Shown here one piece after another: positions 1 through 5,067 of a stretch of 6,202 bases of DNA. A model generated the notes under the pieces. The model ran no database searches, had not been told where the DNA came from, and saw nothing but the letters and a program-made list of their open reading frames with translations. Within the stretch, counting starts at the first letter, position 1; every line of letters begins with the position of its first letter. The translations under genes were made by a program, and so were the position numbers. Origin of the DNA: an uncultured Pseudomonadota bacterium (GTDB lineage: Bacteria; Desulfobacterota_B; Binatia; UBA9968); the NCBI GenBank assembly GCA_946478635.1, contig CAMLCX010000306.1:1-6202 (forward strand), given 5' to 3'.

Positions 1-360
1 CATTTGATTCAAACCGCGCGCAAGCGCGATCCGGTGGTGGCCGAAGCGCCGACGATCTACGAGTTGATGGATCAAGTTAAGACGACGGAGTCGAATCGCC
101 GACTGGCCAACGTTTTGCTCAGCGGTGCTGAGTTCGGCCGCTTCATGCTGGTCACTCCCGGAACCCCGCCGGACAGAGTGAAGATGCTCCGGGAAGCCTA
201 CGCAAGGTCGATGAAGGACCCGGAGCTTATCGCCGAAGCCAAGAAAGGGCGCATGGACATGGACCCGTCGAGCGGAGAAGAACTGCAGACGCTCGTCCAG
301 GAAATCATGGACCAGCCGCCGGAAGTCATCGAGCGAATGAAAAAAATATTGTCGGAGTAG
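1..360 (+). CDS. TctC/Bug-family periplasmic substrate-binding protein, C-terminal part (5' end outside window)
   Basis: This is the last ~119 codons of a tripartite tricarboxylate transporter (TTT) substrate-binding protein. The frame is open from the first base, so the TTG at 4 is unlikely to be the start; the N-terminal lobe and signal peptide lie upstream. The visible part has the usual family ending: an APTIYELM segment, RRLANVLL, the VKMLREAY helix, the MKDPE motif, and a PPEVIERMKK terminal helix. Over the last 104 residues it aligns without gaps to the next gene, with 54 identities counted by hand (about 52%), so the two are tandem paralogs. In this family the protein binds a small carboxylate in the periplasm and delivers it to the TctA/TctB membrane subunits, neither of which is in the window. 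The substrate cannot be read from this fragment. Only 23 bases separate it from the next gene, so co-transcription is likely. Confidence 0.88.
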   Translation, partial: HLIQTARKRDPVVAEAPTIYELMDQVKTTESNRRLANVLLSGAEFGRFMLVTPGTPPDRVKMLREAYARSMKDPELIAEAKKGRMDMDPSSGEELQTLVQEIMDQPPEVIERMKKILSE

Positions 361-370
361 TCCATCGGCA

Positions 371-378
371 AAAGGAGG
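371..378 (+). promoter_or_regulatory. Strong ribosome binding site of the second TctC gene
   Basis: AAAGGAGG is a near-perfect Shine-Dalgarno sequence five bases before the ATG at 384. It lies in the short gap after the stop codon of the preceding paralog and fixes the start of the downstream gene. Confidence 0.85.
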
Positions 379-383
379 CCACG

Positions 384-1415
384 ATGATCAAAGCCGTTGT
401 CTGCGCGACGCTTATCTTTCTTTTGGCGCCGTCTGCCGGGCGCGCTCAAGCTCCGTATTACCAAGGTAAAACCGTGACGATCATCGTCGGCACTGGCGCG
501 GGGGATTTGTACGATCTTTACGCCCGCGCGCTCGCGCTCTTTATGGGCAAATATCTTCCGGGCAATCCCGGCATCATCGTGCAAAACATGCCGGGCGCGG
601 GCCACATGATCGCGGCCAATTATATTTACACCGTGGCAAAACCGGACGGGCTCACGCTCGGGGCGATCAACGCAGGCCTTTATTTCGAGCAACTGGTCGG
701 GCGCGCAGAGGTCAAATTCGATTGGCCAAAATTTACCTGGGTCGGCAACGCGACCAAGTCGCCGCAAGTTCTCTACATGCGCGCGGATAGTCCCTTTAAA
801 ACCGTCGACGACGTGCGCAGCGCCAAGGAGCCGCCAAAATGCGGCACCACGGGCACGGGAAACATGGGTTACCTCGTCCCGAAACTTTTGGAGGAAACGG
901 TCGGAGCGAAATTCAACGTGATTTCCGGATATCAGGGAGGAAACGAAATCGATCTCGCCGTGGAGAGGGGCGAAATTCAGTGCCGATCTCTAAGTACTGA
1001 GGCGTATTTTTCCCGCGAGCCGTTTCTTACCTGGCGCAAGAACGGTTTTTCCAGAGAATTGGTTCAAGGCGGCAGAGTTAGAATCGAGAAGCTTGCCAAC
1101 GTGCCGACGCTCTTCGAGCTAATGGAAAAATACAAAACGCCCGAGCTGGGACGACGTTTGGCAAGCACGCTGCTTGCCTCCGGCGACTTTCACCGTCCCT
1201 ACCTCGCGCCGCCGAAGATCCGTCCCGAATTGGTCAAAGTCCTGCGCGAGGCCTTTACCAAAACGATGAAAGATCCGGAGTTTTTAGCGGAGACCAAAAA
1301 GAAACGACTCGATCTCGATCCGACGACCGGCGAGGAGGTCGAGACTTTAACGAAAGAAGTGATGTCCCAGCCGCCCGAAGTCGTCGAACGAATCAAGAAA
1401 ATGATGGGCAAATAA
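384..1415 (+). CDS. TctC/Bug-family periplasmic substrate-binding protein
   Basis: A complete 343-residue TTT-type solute-binding protein. Residues 1-23 form a Sec signal peptide: a positive start (MIK), a hydrophobic core (VVCATLIFLLAP) and an AQA cleavage motif before PYYQGK. The mature part begins with the family beta strand TVTIIVGTGAG and the helix with DLYARALA. It continues with the NMPGAG loop (68-73), the KPDGLTLG segment (86-93), a central lobe (TWVGNATKSP, GTTGTGNMG, GYQGGNEIDLAV) and the C-terminal helices ending in PPEVVERIKK. The family binds small carboxylates in the periplasm; the ligand here is unknown. The start is set by the AAAGGAGG site. It is the second of two tandem paralogs and no TctA/TctB genes are visible, so it may serve a membrane partner encoded elsewhere. 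Family assignment is firm; specificity is not. Confidence 0.92.
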   Translation: MIKAVVCATLIFLLAPSAGRAQAPYYQGKTVTIIVGTGAGDLYDLYARALALFMGKYLPGNPGIIVQNMPGAGHMIAANYIYTVAKPDGLTLGAINAGLYFEQLVGRAEVKFDWPKFTWVGNATKSPQVLYMRADSPFKTVDDVRSAKEPPKCGTTGTGNMGYLVPKLLEETVGAKFNVISGYQGGNEIDLAVERGEIQCRSLSTEAYFSREPFLTWRKNGFSRELVQGGRVRIEKLANVPTLFELMEKYKTPELGRRLASTLLASGDFHRPYLAPPKIRPELVKVLREAFTKTMKDPEFLAETKKKRLDLDPTTGEEVETLTKEVMSQPPEVVERIKKMMGK

Positions 1416-1465
1416 CCTGGAACGACCATCCTGGGGCGACGGCGATGAGCTGTGCCTCGAAGCGG

Positions 1466-1486
1466 GCGACCAACGGGGCTGGTTGC
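1466..1486. terminator. Weak hairpin between convergent genes, possible bidirectional terminator
   Basis: The 90 bases between the stop of the TctC gene (1415) and the stop of the convergent minus-strand gene (1506) hold one modest inverted repeat: GCGACCA at 1466-1472 and TGGTTGC at 1480-1486, seven pairs including one G-T, with a seven-base loop. There is no run of T on either side, so it is not a typical intrinsic terminator. Its position between converging genes is its main support. I saw nothing else in this gap. Confidence 0.25.
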
Positions 1487-1505
1487 GGATTTCAGATTCA
1501 GCCGA

Positions 1506-2567
1506 TCAGGGCTTGATGTCCTGCATGAACCACTCGCTCGGTATCTCGCGGCCAAGGCCCATCTCCCTTGCGCCTTTGTAGGCCGTGTAGCCCATGGCGG
1601 CGAATTGGACGCCAGTGCCGACGTTGTTGAGAAAGAATGTGATTTGCCTGTCGTTGGCGCGGCCAGGCACTTTTCTGGCGATCAGATCGCAAATCTCGGG
1701 GTACTTCGACCAGTCGCGCGGCTTTTCGCGGCGCACGCCGGGCATGTCGTCGTCGATGCCGGGAGGTTGGTAATGCTGGATACCACCGAATTGGGTGTGG
1801 ATGGCGATCACATCGCATTTTTCTAAAACAGCCAGGTCGGTTTCAAATTCGCGGATCGAGTTGTAATGCATACCGGGTTCGAGCCAATCGAGCTTGACAA
1901 CCGGTTGCGAGGAGTTGGTCGCGCTGCAAACGACGTCGCAGCCCCGCGTCGCTTCTTCCGCGCTGCTTACGGCTTCGCCGGGAACACCGGTTTCCGCGGC
2001 CATCTCTTGGACAAATGCCGCTCGATGCTCGGGATTCGGACTGAAAACTTTGATTTTCTTGAGCGGCATAACGGCGGTCATGAAACGATAGTGAGCTTTT
2101 GCCTGCCCGCCGGATCCGATCAGACCCAGAACCTCGGAATTCTTTCGCGCCATGACTTTCATGGCGAGCGCGCTCGTGACCCCGACCCGCGTCTGCTGAA
2201 TCAGGCCATCGGGCATGATGGCCAATAGCTCGCCGGTTTCAGAGCTGAAGAGCTGCACGAGACCGACAAACATGCCTTTGCCCGCAAGCGGCAACTTTTC
2301 CAGTCGAACTGCGCCATGAACAGTCTGCTCTTGCACGACATCCGAGGTGACGCGCAGCGCGAGCACGCCGTACTTGCCGATGCCGCCGTCGACGGACTTA
2401 AAACTATAAGTCGAATTTGGCAGGGAATGGGCAAGATAAGAATGACAAGTTGGACGATTGACCGCGCGGCTGGCCGACTGTTCGCGATAGGATTCTTCCA
2501 TGACGTCGAGGCATTCTCGCACGTTTAGCGCCTTTTGAACGTCTTCGTTGCTGAGCACCAGGGTCAT
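1506..2567 (-). CDS. Ornithine cyclodeaminase/mu-crystallin family protein (copy 1)
   Basis: A 353-residue NAD(P)-dependent Rossmann-fold protein of the ornithine cyclodeaminase/mu-crystallin family, of normal length. The N-terminal part (MTLVLSNEDV) belongs to the substrate-binding and dimer domain. The dinucleotide-binding loop is GSGGQA (151-156), followed by a beta strand ending KVFSP. The family arginine sits in QTRVGVTSAL (R127). PGMHYNS (231-237) is the usual PGxH motif, and the C-terminal dimer segment is NNVGTGVQFAA. Members deaminate or cyclise amino acids, reduce ketimines or act as imino-acid dehydrogenases. Two classical catalytic positions differ: R72 stands where ornithine cyclodeaminase has lysine, and the GGD aspartate after PGMH is absent (IREFE). 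The ATG at 2567 is chosen because GGGAG lies nine bases upstream and the family N-terminus begins there, although the frame is open to 2750. It is convergent with the TctC genes and paralogous to 5068-6153. Substrate unknown. Confidence 0.88.
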   Translation of the reverse strand: MTLVLSNEDVQKALNVRECLDVMEESYREQSASRAVNRPTCHSYLAHSLPNSTYSFKSVDGGIGKYGVLALRVTSDVVQEQTVHGAVRLEKLPLAGKGMFVGLVQLFSSETGELLAIMPDGLIQQTRVGVTSALAMKVMARKNSEVLGLIGSGGQAKAHYRFMTAVMPLKKIKVFSPNPEHRAAFVQEMAAETGVPGEAVSSAEEATRGCDVVCSATNSSQPVVKLDWLEPGMHYNSIREFETDLAVLEKCDVIAIHTQFGGIQHYQPPGIDDDMPGVRREKPRDWSKYPEICDLIARKVPGRANDRQITFFLNNVGTGVQFAAMGYTAYKGAREMGLGREIPSEWFMQDIKP

Positions 2568-2576
2568 TTGTAGCGT

Positions 2577-2581
2577 CTCCC
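2577..2581 (-). promoter_or_regulatory. Ribosome binding site that decides the start of the minus-strand gene
   Basis: Read on the minus strand this is GGGAG, nine bases before the ATG at 2567. The in-frame ATG at 2600 has only AGGA, about two bases away, which is too close. The site therefore supports the shorter, family-like protein. Confidence 0.6.
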
Positions 2582-2713
2582 GTCTCTTGAAGTCGTCCAT
2601 CTTCCTAGCACATGGATCTGCGCACGTACAGAAAGCAACTCTTTTAGTCCGCTTAGACCGTGTTTCTCGGGCCTGAATTGAGAGCCGTTCTTGGCACGCA
2701 ACGAAAGCCAAAT

Positions 2714-2742
2714 TTGACAGTATCCAATACACATCGGACAAA
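2714..2742 (+). promoter_or_regulatory. Possible sigma-70 promoter for the small ORF and CBS gene
   Basis: TTGACA at 2714-2719 is a perfect -35 hexamer. At the standard 17-base spacing the -10 position (2737-2742) reads GACAAA, which matches the TATAAT consensus at only three of six bases. Transcription would begin near 2749, ahead of the small ORF at 2789 and the CBS gene at 2940. The weak -10 would fit an activated promoter or a chance -35 match. The CAAATTTG palindrome overlaps the -35. Confidence 0.35.
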
Positions 2743-2788
2743 TTTTGCATTTAGCCGCTCGGTAAGCCAATTCGTTTAAGAGGAGTTT

Positions 2789-2875
2789 ATGGATCGCATT
2801 GGCAGGTTATTGCACATTTGTGGGAAGGCGAAAGCCGCAAAAAAGCGGGAGTCCGCGAAAACTTTGATGGTGTAA
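2789..2875 (+). CDS. Candidate small protein, 28 residues, basic
   Basis: A short ORF, ATG at 2789 and TAA at 2873-2875, preceded by AAGAGGAG at 2778-2785. The GAGG core is five bases from the ATG, one of the best Shine-Dalgarno matches in the window. The peptide begins MDRIGRLLHICGKAKAAKKR and ends SAKTLMV. It has a short hydrophobic patch (IGRLLHI), one cysteine and a lysine/arginine-rich middle, so it would be strongly positive. I recognise no family. It ends 64 bases before the CBS gene and could share the candidate promoter at 2714. It has no run of a single amino acid and no following terminator-like hairpin, so a classical attenuation leader is not supported. It could be a real small protein, a translated leader or chance; conservation is needed to decide. 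Confidence 0.35.
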   Translation: MDRIGRLLHICGKAKAAKKRESAKTLMV

Positions 2876-2926
2876 GAATTGCTTTGTGTTTCTCGGATCA
2901 ATCAGGCAAGCGCGAACGTTAAAATC

Positions 2927-2932
2927 GGGGGA
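2927..2932 (+). promoter_or_regulatory. Ribosome binding site of the CBS gene
   Basis: GGGGGA lies seven bases before the ATG at 2940 and supports that start. It is purine-rich but only a partial Shine-Dalgarno match. Confidence 0.5.
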
Positions 2933-2939
2933 AAAATAG

Positions 2940-3419
2940 ATGTTTGAGAATCTAAGTCAAAAATCATCGCACGACGAGGCAAGATCACGTGAGATTTCAT
3001 TCGTCATCGGTCCTACAGAGGTTGCCGATGTGATGACCGGGAAGGTTGTCACCTTAAGCCCGCATCACACGCTCAGCGAAGTCGCCAATTTGATGAACGA
3101 CCGATATTTCCGTCATTGCGTTGTGGTCGACAACAATCGGAAAATAGTCGGCGTCATTTCGGACCGCGATATTTTGCGCGCCCTCGCACGCAACCCCAAT
3201 TCGCGATCCAAATCACTCGATCAAATCATGACCCGTCAGCCGATCACGGTAAAGCGCAATACGCCGATCATCGACGCAGTCTCAAAGATGCTCGCCAAGC
3301 GAATCAATTGCCTACCGGTGGTGGAAGAAGACGGGGCGATTTGCGGCATTGTCACGTCGACGGACCTGCTTAAATCCTATCAACAGCTTCTTGAGTTGGT
3401 GCAGAAACAAGCCGGCTAG
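2940..3419 (+). CDS. Tandem CBS-domain protein
   Basis: A 159-residue cytoplasmic protein made almost wholly of two CBS domains (one Bateman module). CBS1 spans about residues 27-86 (VADVMTGKVVTLSP to GVISDRDILRALAR). CBS2 spans about 93-148 (LDQIMTRQPITVK to GIVTSTDLLKSYQQ). Both carry the xVMT/xIMT opening and the G-h-h-S/T-x-x-D closing motif (GVISDRD 71-77, GIVTSTD 136-142) that in this family helps bind adenine nucleotides such as AMP, ATP or S-adenosylmethionine. There is no attached enzyme, channel or DNA-binding domain, so it is a stand-alone module that probably senses energy state and acts on a partner protein that cannot be named from sequence. Residues 1-25 are polar and of unknown role. 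The gene is divergent from the enzyme at 1506-2567 and 62 bases ahead of the DUF167 gene. Confidence 0.92.
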   Translation: MFENLSQKSSHDEARSREISFVIGPTEVADVMTGKVVTLSPHHTLSEVANLMNDRYFRHCVVVDNNRKIVGVISDRDILRALARNPNSRSKSLDQIMTRQPITVKRNTPIIDAVSKMLAKRINCLPVVEEDGAICGIVTSTDLLKSYQQLLELVQKQAG

Positions 3420-3455
3420 CGTTCCCGCACACGCATGGTTCAGTGGTGTTAGGTC

Positions 3456-3490
3456 CCGCGCCATGTCTGGTATAATGCCCCATGGCGCGG
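3456..3490. repeat. Perfect 10-bp inverted repeat enclosing the -10 box and overlapping the DUF167 start codon
   Basis: CCGCGCCATG at 3456-3465 is the exact reverse complement of CATGGCGCGG at 3481-3490, with a 15-base spacer at 3466-3480. The spacer contains the extended -10 box, and the right arm contains the ATG at 3482. As DNA it could be an operator dyad. In a read-through transcript from the CBS gene it would fold into a GC-rich hairpin that hides the start codon. No T-run follows, so a terminator role for the CBS gene is unlikely. Function is inferred; the repeat itself is certain. Confidence 0.7.
3468..3476 (+). promoter_or_regulatory. Extended -10 promoter immediately before the DUF167 gene
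   Basis: TGGTATAAT is a perfect TATAAT with the TGn extension. The best -35 candidate at suitable spacing (around 3448-3454, GTTAGGT) is poor, which is typical of extended -10 promoters. Transcription would start six or seven bases after the box, at or within about two bases of the ATG at 3482, so the mRNA would be leaderless or nearly so. No Shine-Dalgarno sequence is visible before this ATG, which agrees. Confidence 0.6.
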
Positions 3491-3712
3491 AGAATCTCGG
3501 TTATCGTAAACCCGAATTCCAAGTCGGTTGCGATCACCCAAACAAGCGATAACGAGTTTCGTGCCGCCGTTCGCGAGCCGGCACGGGATGGCAAGGCCAA
3601 CCTGGCCCTTATCGATTTGCTGGCGCGCCACTTTAAGCTTCCTAAATCGCACATCACGCTCGTTCGCGGCCAAGCCTCACGCCGAAAGATTATTGATTTG
3701 GATCAAGGGTGA
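3482..3712 (+). CDS. DUF167 / YggU (UPF0235) family protein
   Basis: A complete 76-residue protein of the DUF167 family, slightly shorter than the roughly 95-100 residues usual for YggU. It shows the early strand ISVIVNPNSK, the central signature REPARDGKANLALIDLL (31-47), and the closing RGQASRRKIIDL (62-73). Members are small, cytoplasmic, widespread and often placed beside yggT or yggS; no specific function is firmly established. Those neighbours are absent here. The ATG start has no Shine-Dalgarno sequence but sits just downstream of an extended -10 box, so it may be read from a leaderless transcript. The protein ends on DQG with no extended tail. Family assignment is firm and the role is unknown. 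Confidence 0.9.
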   Translation: MARRISVIVNPNSKSVAITQTSDNEFRAAVREPARDGKANLALIDLLARHFKLPKSHITLVRGQASRRKIIDLDQG

Positions 3713-3774
3713 CGTCGCTAAGCTATTTGCCACTATCATAGAAGGACGGCCCCAGTTTCACGCAGCGGGTTAGC

Positions 3775-3805
3775 TTGCCAACACTGGCGAATCGTCATAT
3801 TCAAT
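3775..3805 (+). promoter_or_regulatory. Possible promoter of the MFS-enzyme pair
   Basis: TTGCCA at 3775-3780 matches the -35 consensus at five of six bases. The -10 candidates are CATATT at 3796-3801 (15-base spacing) and TTCAAT at 3800-3805 (19-base spacing), each four of six matches and neither at the preferred distance. Either would start transcription just ahead of the MFS start at 3836. Confidence 0.25.
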
Positions 3806-3823
3806 TTAGGGAACACCTGCGAC

Positions 3824-3827
3824 GAGG
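3824..3827 (+). promoter_or_regulatory. Ribosome binding site supporting a TTG start for the MFS gene
   Basis: GAGG lies eight bases before the TTG at 3836. The next in-frame start, ATG at 3917, has no comparable site before it. This favours the TTG start and the 27-residue hydrophilic N-terminal extension. Confidence 0.45.
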
Positions 3828-3835
3828 CAAATCAG

Positions 3836-5044
3836 TTGTCGAGAATCGAGAACACTCAAACATTGGCGACGCCGCTTGCGACGTGGGGCAGACTGGCGGC
3901 AAACTCGACCGCGCACATGACCGAGCATCTGTTCAACGCCGTCATCGCGGTGATATTGCCGATCATCACCACCTCTCTCGGTCTAACCCTCTCACAAGCA
4001 GGGGCCCTGGCGTCTGCTCGCACTTTGATGGCCGGGGTAGCAAGCTTTCCGTCGGGGTTTTTAGCCGACTTGGCAAGCCGTCGTAATATTCTCTTGGGCC
4101 TTTGCATCGGTATGATCGGACTAGCATGTCTCGGTCTCAGCGCCGCTGCGAGTTTTCCGATATTGCTTATCTTCATGGGACTCGCGGGACTGGGTGGAGG
4201 CTGGTTTCATCCGCAGTCACTGGCGATCCTCTCGGCGCGCTATCACGAACAAAAAGCTTTTGCGCTCGGGGTCCATGATAGCAGCGCCAATCTCGGCGAA
4301 GTCATTGGTCCTCTGGCGATCGGACTTCTTCTCACTTTTTTCGACTGGCGGACAACTTTACAGATCTGGGCCGTCCCGGGTTTGATGATCGGCCTCCTTT
4401 ACGGGTTCCTTGGCGCGGAGGGCGGAGTTGCCGTCCCGCGCCCTCGCGATTACCGCAAAGCGGTATGGGAAGACGTGTTAAAGAATCCAGCGGTTTTTGG
4501 TTTGGTCACCGTTTCGACTCTGCGCGCGATGGGGCAAACGGCTTTGGCGGTATTCCTGCCCCTCTATCTGTCGCTGCATCTCAAACTGGCCGCCGGCGTG
4601 GTGGGCGCCTATATGTCGATCCTGTTTTTGTTCGCCGGCATCGCGCCGGTTTTTGTCGGTTGGATCGCCGATCGTTTCGGTTACGCGATTTTGATTATCG
4701 TCTTTTCAGTTCTCAGCTTTGCCACCATCCTAGCGATTCCATCTGTAAGTTCCGGCTGGCTTTTGGCTGCTGCTCTTGGCGCCCTGGGCGCGCTTCTTTG
4801 GGCGCTAAGGCCGGTAATCGTTTCCGCGGCCATGGCTGCTGCGCCGCAGCAACTTACCGGCAGCATTGTGGCGTTTATTTACGGCGCGAACATGGGAGTG
4901 TCGTTTCTAGTGCCGATCCTGGCCGGCGTCGTGGCCGATGCGTACGGATTGCCCATGGCTTTGAAAGTGATCGCGGTTTTCCCATTGCTCGCTGCCATCG
5001 TCACTTTTCTCCTGCTCAAATCCACGCGCGTGGCACGAGCCTAG
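3836..5044 (+). CDS. Major facilitator superfamily transporter
   Basis: A 402-residue inner-membrane transporter of normal MFS length with about twelve hydrophobic segments. The signature motif A of the N-terminal half is GFLADLASRRN (74-84), and its weaker partner in the C-terminal half is GWIADRFG (275-282). The loop GGWFHPQSLAILSARY and the helix HDSSANLGEVIGPLAIG resemble the fosmidomycin-resistance-like MFS branch. That resemblance gives no reliable substrate; export of a drug or metabolite and uptake of an organic acid are both possible. A polar loop around 195-215 divides the two halves. The start is probably TTG at 3836 because of GAGG eight bases before it; ATG at 3917 would still keep the first membrane helix (LFNAVIAVILP). 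The second ornithine-cyclodeaminase-like gene follows after 23 bases, so the two are probably co-transcribed and may handle the same compound. Confidence 0.9.
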   Translation: MSRIENTQTLATPLATWGRLAANSTAHMTEHLFNAVIAVILPIITTSLGLTLSQAGALASARTLMAGVASFPSGFLADLASRRNILLGLCIGMIGLACLGLSAAASFPILLIFMGLAGLGGGWFHPQSLAILSARYHEQKAFALGVHDSSANLGEVIGPLAIGLLLTFFDWRTTLQIWAVPGLMIGLLYGFLGAEGGVAVPRPRDYRKAVWEDVLKNPAVFGLVTVSTLRAMGQTALAVFLPLYLSLHLKLAAGVVGAYMSILFLFAGIAPVFVGWIADRFGYAILIIVFSVLSFATILAIPSVSSGWLLAAALGALGALLWALRPVIVSAAMAAAPQQLTGSIVAFIYGANMGVSFLVPILAGVVADAYGLPMALKVIAVFPLLAAIVTFLLLKSTRVARA

Positions 5045-5067
5045 GTTCCGCTCCGTCAAAAACGACT

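Larger units (their letters stand above)
2568..2939. other. 372-base divergent intergenic region
   Basis: This region separates the minus-strand enzyme from the plus-strand CBS gene. It is more AT-rich than the flanking genes around 2700-2760. It contains a TTGACA hexamer, two CAAATTT-type near-palindromes 30 bases apart, and a 28-codon small ORF, all listed separately. I found no convincing promoter for the minus-strand gene, no tRNA and no intrinsic terminator. Confidence 0.6.

Noticed and set aside
198..767. 189-codon minus-strand frame across the two TctC genes
   Set aside because: It is antisense to two well-supported binding proteins, spans their junction and shows no recognisable domain.
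2692..2708. TGGCACG resembling a sigma-54 -24 element
   Set aside because: No GC element lies at the required distance; the nearest GC is two bases too far.
2568..2750. N-terminal extension of the minus-strand enzyme by up to 61 residues
   Set aside because: The extension is cysteine/arginine-rich and unlike the family, and the ribosome binding site and family start both point to 2567.
2800..2814. Sigma-54-like promoter, TGGCAG followed by TTGCA
   Set aside because: The distance between the GG and GC elements is one base shorter than the strict -24/-12 spacing, and the start point would fall inside the small ORF.
2835..2848. CCGC-A6-GCGG mini hairpin
   Set aside because: The stem is only four pairs and it lies inside the small ORF; too weak to act as a terminator.
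2920..2925. TAAAAT as a -10 box for the CBS gene
   Set aside because: No acceptable -35 at 15-19 bases, and the start point would fall on the ribosome binding site.
3720..3776. AAGCTA/TAGCTT inverted repeat in the gap before the MFS gene
   Set aside because: Six pairs separated by a 45-base loop are expected by chance.
4465..5067. Long upstream open frame in phase with the second enzyme gene, overlapping the MFS 3' end
   Set aside because: The translation is arginine/serine-rich and without family features, while the MFS frame there has clear membrane helices. The enzyme's family N-terminus begins at 5068, so this is an overlap shadow and not a fusion protein.
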